A DNA stretch of 50,222 nucleotides, taken from positions 1 through 50,222 of the forward strand of contig JAUGWO010000266.1 in assembly GCA_049724395.1 (NCBI GenBank). The letters are read 5' to 3'. Below are positions 22,294 through 38,361 of this stretch, one piece after another (position 1 is the first letter of the stretch; every line of letters starts with the position of its first letter). This stretch comes from Spongospora subterranea f. sp. subterranea (lineage: Eukaryota > Endomyxa: Phytomyxea > Phytomyxea > Plasmodiophorida). Under the pieces are notes generated by a model, which saw nothing but the letters and a program-made list of their open reading frames with translations, ran no database searches and was not told where the DNA came from. Both the position numbers and the translations under genes were made by a program.

Positions 22294-25200
22294 ATGCCGG
22301 CAAGGACCCGGGATGCCGTCATGGAAGGAACGTATGGCCCGGCACCATTTGAAGTAGTAAAGCTGAGGATCCGCGCGTTGCAACAGCATATCGATCAGGC
22401 TTTGGTGCTTATCGACGAATCTACAGTAAGGGATATAAGTGAAAGTGAAATTTTCTTCAATCGATTTGCTGTAATGTCTCTAAATTTCCGAATCTGTTAC
22501 GCTGAAATAATGGTTGCGACGGTATCGATTTTCTGAATTTTGTAGTTCCATAACGTAGCAGTGCTATCATCATCTGCACAGCTCTTCATTTGATCCACCT
22601 GTTTGTCATAGGATGAACATGAACAAGAAGAAGATGACCTCGTTGGGTCTCTACGACGCCGCCTATTCCGACATGGTGCAAACGGATCGTTGGATCGCCT
22701 AAAACTGTTGCGTCATGATATCATGGTCAGTAAAGGCATATCATCGGACAGGCTCGAACACAACATCATTTCGGCAAAAATAGACATTTTCCGCGACTGG
22801 ATGAGCCAGGTGTGTTTTCTGTAAAACCTTATCCCTCTCGGGTCTCTTATGGGATTATCTTTGACAGGTGACGCGCCGGCTTATTCAGCTGGATAGATCC
22901 AGTTCCAGGTCTGTTTCATATCTTCTCCAAGCGTTTGATCTGCTCTTCCAGGACGGCATCGCGTTGCCAACCCACCTTGACGTTCACCATAATCACCCTC
23001 CAAGGTTTTTGAGCCGTCTTCAAAGACTCATCGGTATGTCTACGAGAATACCTGCAGATTGTTGCAGATATCGATTGCCGCTTATTGATTTGCGAACCTC
23101 AATGTGCTCAATTCATTTGCAGACCGTGGCGTTGTAGAGCTGGATGTCAAAGAGAAGACCGTGACTGAAATCGTTTATCGTTTACTGGATAGTATTCACG
23201 CCCCGCTGAATCTAGAATGGCCAGTAAAAACGGCGCTTTTCGACAAGATGATTCGATATAATACGGGAGACCCTAGCGTCATATTGCTAACTGGTAAACT
23301 ACATTTGATTGACTTGTCGCGCGATTTCAAACGTTGACAGGGAACTTTCCTGGTTTCGAGACAAAATTTGCAATCGCGCGGCCGCTGCATAGGGTTTCCG
23401 ATAGTTAAGAGAACCAAGATGTGTTCGAAGCTGGTGTCTGAGCTTAGTGAACAGGTTGGTGTGTGGCTCTGGCGTTGGGACCACCACACGCCATCGACGA
23501 CACAACTGCACTGTCGAGCGACCTAGCCAAATGTTTGTCCAATCATGCTCTGGCGCATGATCTTCGCAGCTGTGCGCATAGGCACGACGTTGAGGACGCA
23601 TTCGCTAGACATTGCGGGCGAATTCTTTTGGGACGTATTGAATCGTCCAGTTCATCCAGTAGTACAACCTCAATGGCACTTTCGGTAATAGTTTTTGTAT
23701 ATCTTTTTATCCTCATGATCGACGATTCATCGCCCCCTTTTTATTTGATTTGGAAATGACTATGAACATCGTCTTGTTTCTTCGTTTAGCCCGGTCATAA
23801 TCGACTCCGTCCGATCGAAGGTCTCCGCAACGATTTCATGTCGCGATGGCGTGTATATCGATCGGATTGGCTAGACGGATTCCAGATCAAGTCATTTTTG
23901 ATCATTGTGCATATGTATCTCATTTCGGTCGCGCCAGTTCTTGCTCTGGGAACCCTAGGTACACGTTTGATAAACCTGCCCCGCTTTTCTAATTTATACT
24001 TCAGTGAAAGCTCCACGTTCTCCTTTATTCCGAGTTTGTTATTTAATTAACGATTAAAAGTTCCTCGAACAATTTTTGTGAACCTCCACCTATTTTCGCA
24101 TTGTATCTGACGCCAATTATCGTGACCGAGACAGTTCAGCACGAAACCGCCGCCGCATTCGAGGTTCGCGATTTTATAATGGCCTCTGGGATTGCCGGCA
24201 TTGCATTCCATCTGTTCGCCGGCCAGCCATTAGTTATTGTCAGCAGTACGGGTCCTGTAGCCATGTTCATATCGATGTTCCACAAGATGTGCTCTGACAT
24301 GCATGTGCCTTTTGCCGATGCCTACGCCTTGGTTGGATTGTGGGCCATGCTATTCTTGCTTGTTCTCGCTGCTGCCAGTGCCTCAATTCTCCTGCGTCAG
24401 GTGACGCGATTCACCGATGATATTTTCCATGGAATTGTAGCCGTTCTGTTTATATCGGTAAGTGCCTATCAGTGCGGTTCGCCAATCATTTATTTCGTCT
24501 TTGCTGATCTTTCTAGCTAACAGTTTTAGCGATCATAAGAAATAGATTTTTTAAAGAAATTCAGCATCTTTTATTTGAAATGATTTTTTTCGGTTACAAA
24601 TGGTAGTGGTTAAAGTCAATGGTTCAGGAGCCATGTCGTTTGTTATACTTATCGATGCGAAATGATCGACGCGATAAAGCGTTGTTCGTCATGATTTTGA
24701 TAATCGGGACCGCTATGCTCACATTGCGATTAAGGAATCTACGTCAGTCGCAATACTTCATCAAGTCATTACGCACGACATTGAGCGATCTTGGGCCCTG
24801 TATTGCCCTGGTGACAATGTCTGCTCTGGCGTATGCATTCAGGGATATAGACCAATCGACCGTCGCCGCGTCACAGCTCGCCGCCATATCGCTGAGTTTA
24901 CCGCATTTATCATCAGCGATGGTGATTGGGACTTTACCTATTGGATTCATGTTAACACTCTTGATTTATTTGGAGCACGGGCTAACTGCACGCATAGTCA
25001 ACGCTCCCGAGCATTGTTTACAGAAGCCTCCGGCTCCACACCTAGATTATGCGGTGATCGGAATTGCAATAGCGTTTTGCTCGTTAACAGGTATCGAAAC
25101 TAATTCTCAATAGGATTGTTGGTTGAATAGAACTTGTTATAGGACTGCCCTGGATGGTAGGGACGCCTATACAATCCATGCGACATTGTCAGTTGCTCTC

Positions 25201-25844
25201 AAAATTTCAAAAGCGCGATGCAGCTAGCCTGAATCAAAGGACCCTTGTTGGAGTTACTGAGACCAGGGTTACAGGTGACAGTTTACGTCATTGCTTCTAA
25301 TGCTGGACAAGCAATCACCATCAATGCATATTTAGGTCTTGGTATGGATTTGTTGATGCTATTGACAATGGCGACACCGGTGTCGTTGTTTCGCTTGATT
25401 CCCTCTGGTGCAATCAGCGGCCTGCTTCTTTACATGGGTTTATCATCACTCACCGATAACCATCTAGCTTTGAGAATACGCCTATTATTCACGGATCCTG
25501 TTTTTTGGGTTCCAGCCGAGGCGGATATCGAAACATCAATTTCGTCGCCTCTTTCAGTTCGTCATATTGAAATCCACTTATTCACGATCATACAGCTCTT
25601 GTGCCTGGTTGTTCTTGTGGGAATCGAACAGACACCGTTCGGGATTACGTTCCCGTTGTTGGCCGCTCTGTTATTGCCATTTAGATTGCGGTTCTTATCC
25701 AAAATGTTTACACAGCGAGCATTGGAGATTCTTGATCCAATTTCGAGAACGCCAGGCCCGAAGGTGCCAGCAACATTAGACGATCCCCAGATTATCACTA
25801 GCAACAGGCGCCCGTCGTTATCATCAATGCTTGGAACCTCTTAA
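22294..25844 (+). CDS. SLC4-family anion (bicarbonate/borate) transporter
   Basis: This is a polytopic membrane transporter. Exons recognised: 22294-22425, 22612-22809, 22868-22908, 22952-23004, 23123-23293, a less certain group at about 23338-23684, 23790-23958, about 24090-24457, about 24634-25090, about 25146-25275 and 25336-25844. The N-terminal cytosolic half includes the family segment LALGPPHAIDDTTALSSDLA. The membrane half has GQPLVIVSSTGPVAMF with TRFTDDIFHGIVAVLF, then LTLLIYLEHGLTARIVN, the SLC4 signature with its Arg. It continues with SLTG-LPWMVGTPIQSM, TETRVTG-LGMDLL across a 60-nt intron, and LLLYMGLSSLT. The C-terminal tail is short (RRPSLSSMLGTS). SLC4 proteins move bicarbonate/chloride or, in plants and fungi, borate; the substrate cannot be read from sequence. 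AATAAA lies 24 bp after the stop. The gene is tail-to-tail with RAD23, 152 bp apart. The joins around 23340-23480 are unresolved. Confidence 0.9.
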
Positions 25845-25867
25845 AACCCCATCTAGCTGGTTATACA

Positions 25868-25873
25868 AATAAA
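25868..25873 (+). promoter_or_regulatory. polyadenylation signal AATAAA for the SLC4 gene
   Basis: A canonical AATAAA 24 bp past the stop codon, in the short space before the convergent RAD23 stop. Confidence 0.6.
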
Positions 25874-25996
25874 GTTAATGAGATTTACGTGTGAATTGAC
25901 TGAAAAAGGCATAGCCGCCACCTCAGGTGAAATTTATTGTTAACTTCAATGGATTAGCGATGCCACACACACTTGCAACCGCCAACTGTTCAGTAA

Positions 25997-27374
25997 CTAT
26001 TCTTCAGGCTCTGGATCATTCCCGCTCTCAAATAGGTAGTTGGCGGCGATTTCTTCATTTCTATCGCAAGCCAGGTATGCTTCCAGAGCGCGATTATGAC
26101 TGAATCCAAGCCCAGCTAATCGTTCAATCGCCTGGCGGTCGGCTAAAGATACTTGGACGACATTGGATCCGTCACCTCCAGCACCTCCTCCTCCAGGACT
26201 GGCTCCAGCTACGCGCGACAATAAAAGTCAAACAACGCGTATGACAACCGCAACTCTAAACACGTACCAATACCGAACGATTGTAAAATTTGGGCTAAGA
26301 CAGCAGGATTCTGAATTAATTGAGCAAACGCTTCTCTGTTGTTGCCAATGGCTTGCAAAAGCTGTGGGTTGGACTGGCCGATGTGGTTGATGATGGCATC
26401 GAGCACTTCGGGCCGGTCTTGAATCAGCTGCTGAATCGTGGCTAAATCAACGGGAACACCACCCCCATGAGCTGCTTCAGCATGTTCTTCTTCAGGCTCA
26501 TTTTCAGCAGCAGCAAAACTCTCTGGGATACCACTGAAAAGGTATTCTGCGGCGCGGTCAGGATTGTTGAAACTGGCTTGTAGAGCGGCTACGACTTGCT
26601 CTCTAAGTTCGCAAAGAAGTGATATCATTAGCAAAACCATTTCATAAGAAACAGAAATTATTTTGAAAAGAAACTGGAAGCAAAATTAAAACTATGATAG
26701 ATTCTACCTCTCAAATCCTAGAGCCATTAAATTCTCAACAGCCTGATCATAGGCGGGCCCACGAACGAGGCCCGAATCTGTGGCAGGAGCTGCCACAGGA
26801 GATGCCGCTGCTGGCTGAACTCGAACCGGAGATGGCTGGGCAGCAGGTTGTGCCAACGGAGCTGGTTGAACCGGAGCCGGGGAGGGAGGAGATGGCGCGG
26901 CGACAGGTTCTTTTTTCTTCGAAACCTATTTCTAAGAAGTTAGGTTTCTTGAAAAGGTTTCGTCTGCTTTAGTACAGAATGCACTTACCATAACAACAAG
27001 GAATCCACCTTCTTGAAGATTAGACTGTTCGACAGTGACTTCGTCTTTGAGGATCTTTCCTGTGTAGATCAGCTTAATCAACTCCGGTTCTCCAAAGCCA
27101 TACTTTTCACTGATCTCCACTTTCACTTGACCGATCTAAATATTCCGGTTACCAATCAGTATTCTTATGGACAATTTTGAAACACGCAAGCGAAACTCGA
27201 GATGAAAACGCAAAGGTAGAAAATTGTGTTTAACTGGACACGATTGCTTGTAAGGCAACAAAAACCGAATGGACTTCAGATACAAATGGTTAAAACAACT
27301 CCAACCGTTAATTCAGGGGCCAAATCGGCATCGAACGTCTTGTTCGCCAATGTTTTGAGTTTGATCTTTACCAT
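25997..27374 (-). CDS. RAD23: RAD23 (UV excision repair / proteasome shuttle factor)
   Basis: RAD23 delivers ubiquitinated proteins to the proteasome and stabilises XPC/Rad4 in nucleotide excision repair. Order from the start at 27374: ubiquitin-like domain opening [18 protein letters not shown] (exon 1), continuing in exon 2 (about 27138-26991) with [14 protein letters not shown] and GGFLVVM. A Pro/Ala-rich linker and UBA1 ([15 protein letters not shown]) lie at about 26930-26705. UBA1 ends in the next exon (26635-26215) with [15 protein letters not shown], followed by the XPC-binding domain ([32 protein letters not shown]). UBA2 ([26 protein letters not shown]) closes the last exon, ending EPEE and TAG. 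All four family domains are present in normal order. A few residues between exon 1 and exon 2 are unaccounted for, so a tiny exon or alternative splice probably exists near 27180-27310. Confidence 0.93.
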
Positions 27375-27715
27375 GATTCACGGCGACCTTTATACAATTC
27401 ATCAGTGGACCCATCAGCTCAGCAACAAACGTTGACATTCCGCGAAAATGAGCGTATCAATAAAAATTCATTTCAATGGAAGCGATTAATTGAAACCAGA
27501 CACAATAAAAGTAATACAGCAGCAATAGTTCGACGCTCAGGTTTCACACTCTAATTTTTGATCGGAAAAAATTGAATTGATTGAAGATAATTGAAGATCA
27601 AGGTCTATCCAGTCGCATAAAATCAGGCACTGGAGCGATGGACAGAAAAAAAGAACGAATCAATAGTGACAATTCGGAAGGGAAAAGTAAAACAGCAATT
27701 GCAAAGGTCAGCTAA
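27375..27715. other. AT-rich intergenic stretch upstream of RAD23
   Basis: This probably contains the RAD23 promoter. No gene, tandem repeat or tRNA is seen. Confidence 0.4.
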
Positions 27716-28039
27716 ATGTTGACGCATGCAAATCCATCAACAGAATACGGTGTATTGTTGGACGCACCTGCAAGCCTCAATGCTGTTGGGAGGGCGAAAC
27801 CAATACGCCTCGGAATGAGGTCTAGTATAGACAATGTGCTGTTCCGGGAAGGCAGCGGGTGGCGCTACCCGCGCAATGTTGCACATGTCCTGGGGGCGCC
27901 TCCCAAAAGACCATTGGACAGGGATGAGCATCTTTTCAAGGTCGGCCACGACGATGGCTCGCAGGAGAAGTACTTTCAATATCCAATTCGATTTGTGTTT
28001 GAACGAATGCTCACCGATTTGGCCACTTGGTTATCTTAA
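27716..28039 (+). CDS. hypothetical 107-codon ORF, uncertain
   Basis: A single open frame with a start and stop, containing RYPRNVAHVLGAPPKRPLD. An equally plausible minus-strand frame (27979-27737) overlaps it. No domain is recognised on either strand and no splice sites are evident, so this may be repeat-derived non-coding DNA. Confidence 0.2.
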   Translation: MLTHANPSTEYGVLLDAPASLNAVGRAKPIRLGMRSSIDNVLFREGSGWRYPRNVAHVLGAPPKRPLDRDEHLFKVGHDDGSQEKYFQYPIRFVFERMLTDLATWLS

Positions 28040-28169
28040 CTAATAAACGAGATCGTGGGTAAATATTCTATCTGTTTACGAAAAGACAGTATGACATAAC
28101 ATGAACCAAGCCAGTTCCATGAGTTAACGGGTTTTGCAGTAAACATAATCAGTTATGCAGACAGATACA

Positions 28170-28770
28170 ACGTCGTGGTAAAAGTCATGCATAGACTGCC
28201 GCCCCAGCCAAACTCCCCACCTGACAATGTCATGGTCGATCTGCGGCGCCAATTTNNTGTATTGTGGGGTAATTACTTCAGCGACGGATCCGTGCCCAGG
28301 AAGCCTATGTTTGCGGTGCGGTCAACAGTGGCAATCAATCCTTCGGAAGGATTTCTAGAACAAAATTGTCCAAGATGAAAATAAAAAGAATGTAAAGAAT
28401 AATGCAGAAAAAAAACTGAGGTCTAACCAGACCATACAAGAGCGTAATCCAAGCGTCTATTCAGGCCAGTGTTCCTTCCACTACTGACGGCGGGAAGTTT
28501 TCCCTGCTCCGTTCCCGGCCTTAGGCGGTCCCTCCCTCAGTATCAAACCGCGACAACCCTTCCTCCGAAGAATTGCCACTGTTGACCACCAGTTTGGAAT
28601 GGGCCGGCCCTCAACATAGACATCCTGGGCGCCAAGGTATGATTGGTCATCCACACAGTTTCCAGTCCCCAACTAGGGCTACAGGACGTCGCTACTGCCC
28701 CGACATTAACCATAATGAAGTCGATGACTTATATACCAAACATGAACCATCAGGAAAGTTACTTATGGGT
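28170..28770. repeat. degenerate inverted repeat pair, possible old element
   Basis: Sequence at about 28270-28350 read on the minus strand and sequence at about 28560-28640 read on the plus strand share two blocks in the same order: ATTGCCACTGTTGACC and ACATAG-(3 nt)-TCCTGGGC. The similarity is patchy and drops outside these blocks. The minus frame at 28672-28481 (PIPNWWSTVAILRRKGCRG) is open for 63 codons but not recognised. Two undetermined bases (N) lie at 28256-28257. Confidence 0.4.
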
Positions 28771-28880
28771 CCTCCAAGTCCGCCACTCTACAGTCGGATT
28801 TTATGACAGTGGTGTGAACCGATTAACTCTGGGTGGGATTGAAAAATGAAACTTGACAAGTGTTTTATACGAGAAAAAGG

Positions 28881-29360
28881 TCAAGCTGGTTCAGCAACAC
28901 GATCTTTGGGTAGGGTATTGTTAGTTGGCTCTTTGAACATTGTCGGGACCAAATCAAATCTTAAAACCCAGACCAGCGCGGACGTAATCACGAATGAAAA
29001 CACTAGGAAGACGCAAAACACTGTGGTGGACTTGAATGCGCCAATTGTGCTTCTGGAAAAATCGATGGCTGTCATTGCGCAAACATTGGCTGATGCTCCA
29101 CTAAGACCCATAACCGCTCCTATCGTTATATCAGACCTCATTGGTTGGAACGCGATAAAGGCAGTGATGAATGATGTGATGCCGATTATTATCAACGTGC
29201 TCCAAACTGTGACGAATGGATTGAGCAATACCGAGCTGGCGACCCATGCCGAGATCGCGTATGCCAACGTCAACATTTGCAGAACGCCCATACTTACAAC
29301 CAGGGCGCGCTGCTCTGTGTTGCCGGAATACCACAGCTGCGAAAGCGATTTGGTGACCAT
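28881..29360 (-). CDS. hypothetical four-TM membrane protein, 159 residues
   Basis: A single-exon minus-strand frame starts at Met 29360. It contains four hydrophobic segments: about residues 20-40 (LVVSMGVLQMLTLAYAISAW), 46-70 (NPFVTVWSTLIIIGITSFIT), 80-100 (IGAVMGLSGASANVCAM) and 110-135 (TTVFCVFLVFSFVITSALVW). A polar tail follows. An in-frame stop just before the Met supports the start. The alternating hydrophobic/polar pattern and Arg/Asp in the loops fit an integral membrane protein. The plus strand is also open here (28846-29412) but reads as a shadow without TM logic. No family is recognised. Confidence 0.5.
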   Translation of the reverse strand: MVTKSLSQLWYSGNTEQRALVVSMGVLQMLTLAYAISAWVASSVLLNPFVTVWSTLIIIGITSFITAFIAFQPMRSDITIGAVMGLSGASANVCAMTAIDFSRSTIGAFKSTTVFCVFLVFSFVITSALVWVLRFDLVPTMFKEPTNNTLPKDRVAEPA

Positions 29361-29692
29361 ATTAGAAGAGGTTGTGTGTTATTGTTTTGCTTATTTGGGT
29401 TGTGAATTGTGATCCCCTCGCTCGGTGGAGATATTGCTGGACAGGTAAAACGGATGGAGATACTCTTCCTCCCTGTCAGTTACAGACTCGGTTTCTACCT
29501 TTCGTAACAACGGAAGACCCGAATTTCTTGGGTATTGCGTTTCTTTTATTTGGTGTAGCAGACACCAATTAAAGTGATCTCTCAGCAAAATCATACAAAG
29601 GTCTTTTTGTCGAAGCGTGTGAGATCTTGGAATCTTCGTTTGAATTCGTGCTGCGATTGGCAGACGCAGAATTTTGAACTGATCTCTTTTGC

Positions 29693-29843
29693 TTTCACGT
29701 GAAAGAGACTCAAGGGAGCGTGTCGCCCATAAATTTAACAATATTTATCTTTTCCTGATGTTTTAAACAGTTTTTCGTGAAATGTTTTCGAATATAAGGG
29801 GAGTTGGCTGAATTGCCGTCATTTTATGGAGTAAACTTCGTTT
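29693..29843 (+). repeat. dispersed repeat, copy 1
   Basis: It begins with the palindrome TTTCACGTGAAA and continues through GTTTTCGAATATA, GGGGAGTTGGCTGAATTG and GAGTAAACTTCGTTT. A longer second copy lies at 30915-31114 in the same orientation. It ends about 15 bp before the putative start codon at 29858. Confidence 0.85.
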
Positions 29844-29857
29844 GTGGTTGGTTTATC

Positions 29858-30576
29858 ATGCTGGACGCTTTCAAAAGGGTACTGGTAGTTTCCACTACAT
29901 CCATAATCGTGGGAGCCTTGTTCTTTCATGACGCATGAGGCAGTCTACACGCCGCGTCGTATCATCCCAAGGCCTAGCCGATGCAGTTTTGTTGGAACAT
30001 TAACGACTCACTTCATAATGTGTTCCAAGGGCTCACTCATAGGATGTTGTCGTCGATTACTGGAGGCTCTTGCGACGCCCTCAGCTTGGATTGCTTCTGC
30101 TGTGAGACCGCGTCACCCCGATGTCATTTCGGGTCAACTCTCTTGTCATGTCAACTCCAATGCTCCCAAATGGAGCGATTACTACCTGGCGCTGGAATGA
30201 TGTAATTCCATTTTTAAGCCAGATGGACGCACGAGTGCGCGACCATCCTGGAGATCGTCTTGGGGCGACCTTTATTACAGCAATTTTCACCGTTTGGAAT
30301 GTCAGTCACCTGGGCGGAACTGCCCTGAAAAAGTTGAGATTACTGCCATCATTGACTTACAATATGGATTGTCAACAAGTCGTCCTCAGACGACGAAAAA
30401 CACGTGGTCGGGCAAACAGAAAGAATTCCTTGACTAGAACGTTTGCAAAGGCGCATTCTCAGTTCTTAACTGGAAATTATGAGGCACGGCTGTGGCATTA
30501 TGGACAATCGACAGAGGAACATCGAGCAGCCTGGTCGAACATGCGAACCTCTAAGATCCGCATGGGACATTTCTGA
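29858..30576 (+). CDS. hypothetical protein with N-terminal membrane anchor
   Basis: A start at 29858 gives MLDAFKRVLVVSTTSIIVGA, a basic residue pair followed by a hydrophobic segment, as in a type II anchor or signal peptide. That frame closes after 26 codons. Open segments follow at about 29930-30200 and 30121-30576, the latter ending in a Lys/Arg-rich region (VVLRRRKTRGRANRKNS) and a stop at 30576. The middle contains a cysteine-rich stretch (LDCFCCETASPRC). Exon joins are not resolved and no family is recognised. A Golgi or secretory-pathway protein is a guess from the N-terminus only. Confidence 0.3.
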
Positions 30577-30753
30577 TTGAGGCCTTCAATGATCAGAAAA
30601 TAGCTGACGTATCAGCTTTATTGAATGGCTTACTATGATGATATTGATTTTGAACATAAATGACGCGATCGTGAGCTCAAATAGTCACGATCCTAGTGTT
30701 TACCTGGCAGCAAAACCCGGTGTTCGTGAGTTTCACGCGAGTTTGCCCAATGA

Positions 30754-30786
30754 GTGAGCTCGACGAATAAAACTCGTCGAGCTCAC
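30754..30786 (+). promoter_or_regulatory. perfect 13-bp hairpin with AATAAA at the loop
   Basis: GTGAGCTCGACGA (30754-30766) and its exact reverse complement TCGTCGAGCTCAC (30774-30786) enclose the 7-nt loop ATAAAAC. The last base of the left arm completes AATAAA. It lies 178 bp after the stop of the hypothetical gene ending at 30576 and may mark its 3' end. Confidence 0.7.
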
Positions 30787-30914
30787 AGGATTCTGGCGAC
30801 GAAGTGCTGTGTGTTACCGCAATGATGCATTGCGACAACGTCGTACTCCTGCAAGGGTAATATCAATTGTGATCCCTACCATTTTCTTTACGGACAACGC
30901 TAATATACGTTCGT

Positions 30915-31114
30915 TTTCACGTGAAAAAGACTCGAGCGGAGCTTGGCGCCCATGGATTTGACAATTTTTATCTTTTCCTGACGTACTAAACAGTTTTTCG
31001 TGAAACGTTTTCGAATATAGGGGAGTTGGCTGAATTGCCGTCATTTTTTTATGAGTTTTGATTACGGTTGCAGTTCCAAAATTGTGTTCATCGCACTGAG
31101 TAAACTTCGTTTTT
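30915..31114 (+). repeat. dispersed repeat, copy 2 (longer)
   Basis: Direct-orientation relative of 29693-29843. It carries about 55-60 additional bases between the CCGTCATTTT block and GAGTAAACTTCGTTTT. The two copies differ by scattered substitutions, roughly one in eight to ten bases by eye. Confidence 0.85.
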
Positions 31115-31203
31115 ACTCGGTTGACAATTGTTTTGTCGATGCCGTAGACAACATAATGTAAACGTATCGGGAAACAACGCACTTCAGAAGGAAATCGCAA
31201 AGT

Positions 31204-31800
31204 TTGTTTCCGACGAAAAAATGGGTACAGGATCTGGATATTGAAAGTACGAATAGTGGAAGGCGTTGCAAAGACGCTCATTACACAGTCAGAAGGCTCG
31301 GAGGAATGTTCACCGAGGGCGATTCGTCACGAAGATCCTCTTGGTCCTGGGAACTTGGCAGAGTCTCAAAACAGAGAAGACCGATTTTCAGTGGGGGAAC
31401 GTATGACATCTATATCGCTTCTACCTGTAATAATGAACGATGACATATCGCCAATGCCAACAGAAAATCTGTCGAAGGGACCAAAGAAACATTGCTCAGA
31501 GTGGCAATAATATATTTTGGAAAATCATTCATATAGGAGATGGATGTCGCTAGGATCCGACAACTCCAGCCTCGGCCTATTTTGGGCTTTCAGGTATACA
31601 ACTATCTGCCCGAACACAATCAAGATTACCAAATGCAGGACAGCCCATAGAACTGCCCCAATATTCGATAAATTTTGACAATAACGGATTAGCAGCGACT
31701 CCTAGCGAATCGTTATTATATCGTTCGAGAACAAGATCTGTCAATACGTTCATGAAATACCAGCATGAACCAGAGTGCAATGATCACTTTTGATCCAGAC
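31204..31800 (+). CDS. hypothetical plus-strand exons, weak
   Basis: Two overlapping frames are open at 31204-31443 and 31241-31510. A short Met-led frame at 31541-31635 (MDVARIRQLQPRPILGFQ) and an open stretch to about 31793 (RSRTRSVNTFMKYQHEPE) follow, with a possible GT-AG intron between them. The composition is protein-like but no motif is recognised, and the minus strand is also partly open. Copy 2 of the dispersed repeat ends about 90 bp upstream. Confidence 0.22.
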
Positions 31801-32227
31801 GATGAGACGAATGAGGGCACATACATATCGATGTTAGCTAACTCAGAAAAACCGACTGTCAAAGTCTAAGGCAACAACAAGGAGCAATAATTTGGAAATC
31901 TTTGTAAGGAAATTCTGACCCCAACATAGTCTCAATGTGAATACGATATGTCTGCAAATTAGGCAAGTAAACAGAAGCGGGAATTTGACCGGGTTAGTTC
32001 TTAGATTGACTTGTTGGCCAACCACCAAACGATGCAGAATGGTGTTGGTATTTGATTGTCCAATCAAAGGACGACTTGACGACAACATCTAGGTTTTCTT
32101 GGACAATCTACTTTTGTTCGATCGAATCAAACGCAGTACCATCGGACGTATCAATGTTAAAAGTCAGGCTGATAAGAACATGATCGAACATGGTTGAAAT
32201 TTAGATGGGCAATAATAAAATAATGAG
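31801..32227. other. AT-rich stretch downstream of SMC3; no gene seen
   Basis: This follows the SMC3 stop codon and should include its 3' UTR. Minus-strand frames here are short and unrelated to SMC3. Confidence 0.4.
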
Positions 32228-37680
<5,453 letters not shown>

Positions 37681-37881
37681 TGTGGTGCTGCCGCGTTGCC
37701 CGGCAGGCGGTTTGACTGAATCAGATGTTTCGGCGGAGGTGGCGATACGAAAAAACCTGAAACAAAGTGTTCATGATGAGTTTTTAACCACAAAAGAATT
37801 CCATAAAACTGAATCATCCTACAAGTGACTGCTCTACTCTAATCGGGTATCCCCCTATAAAACAGACTAGTAATCGAATCA
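37681..37881. promoter_or_regulatory. SMC3 upstream region
   Basis: Sequence immediately 5' of SMC3 on the minus strand and 5' of a weak plus-strand frame. No specific element is recognised. Confidence 0.3.
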
Positions 37882-38361
37882 ATGCGGGCCACACCGTCAA
37901 AATCGCAACCTGTACCTCGACGTTACAGTCCGCAACCTTGGTTAATGCAATCTTCTCCGGCAGAGGCCGCAGCTATGCTCTACTGTGCCAGTTACCGTTA
38001 CCGGCCATCTTGCTATTCCAAATTTTGACATCACATCCGTTGTTATTGACGAGTTCTCCTGTTTTCAACTGTTAAGATCACAGGTAATTCAGAACGGCAT
38101 TTGCCAGACTTATTATCTGAAAATTTTCAGCCTACGCCATGCCTCCGGGCTGTACCAGTCGATAAGGATCTGCGATTTCTTAGCAAATACGCCACTCAAT
38201 CAAAACGTGGCTCTGCGCATTGGAAAAAGGAAATTAGATCCTGTTTCTTGACAATAATAAACTTGACCGGACCAATAATAATTGGTTACTGGAAAAGCTT
38301 CAACAGAAGTGGCAACATATATTTATCTGATCACCGATTGAAGGAGAAAGCAGCGTTCTAG
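37882..38361 (+). CDS. hypothetical small protein between SMC3 and SERCA
   Basis: A Met-led frame at 37882 reads MRATPSKSQPVPRRYSPQPW, a Ser/Pro/Arg-rich start like an organelle-targeting or disordered segment, and ends near 38028. A second open stretch at 38101-38361 reads VPVDKDLRFLSKYATQSKRG and AHWKKEIRS, basic like a ribosomal or RNA-binding protein. A GT-AG join between them (donor near 37990, acceptor CACAG near 38081) is plausible but unproven. AATAAA occurs near 38257, which would instead end the transcript early. Family not recognised. Confidence 0.3.

Noticed and set aside
26694-26972. Plus-strand Glu/Pro-rich ORF
   Set aside because: It is antisense to the Pro/Ala-rich linker and UBA1 exon of RAD23, which is clearly the real gene.
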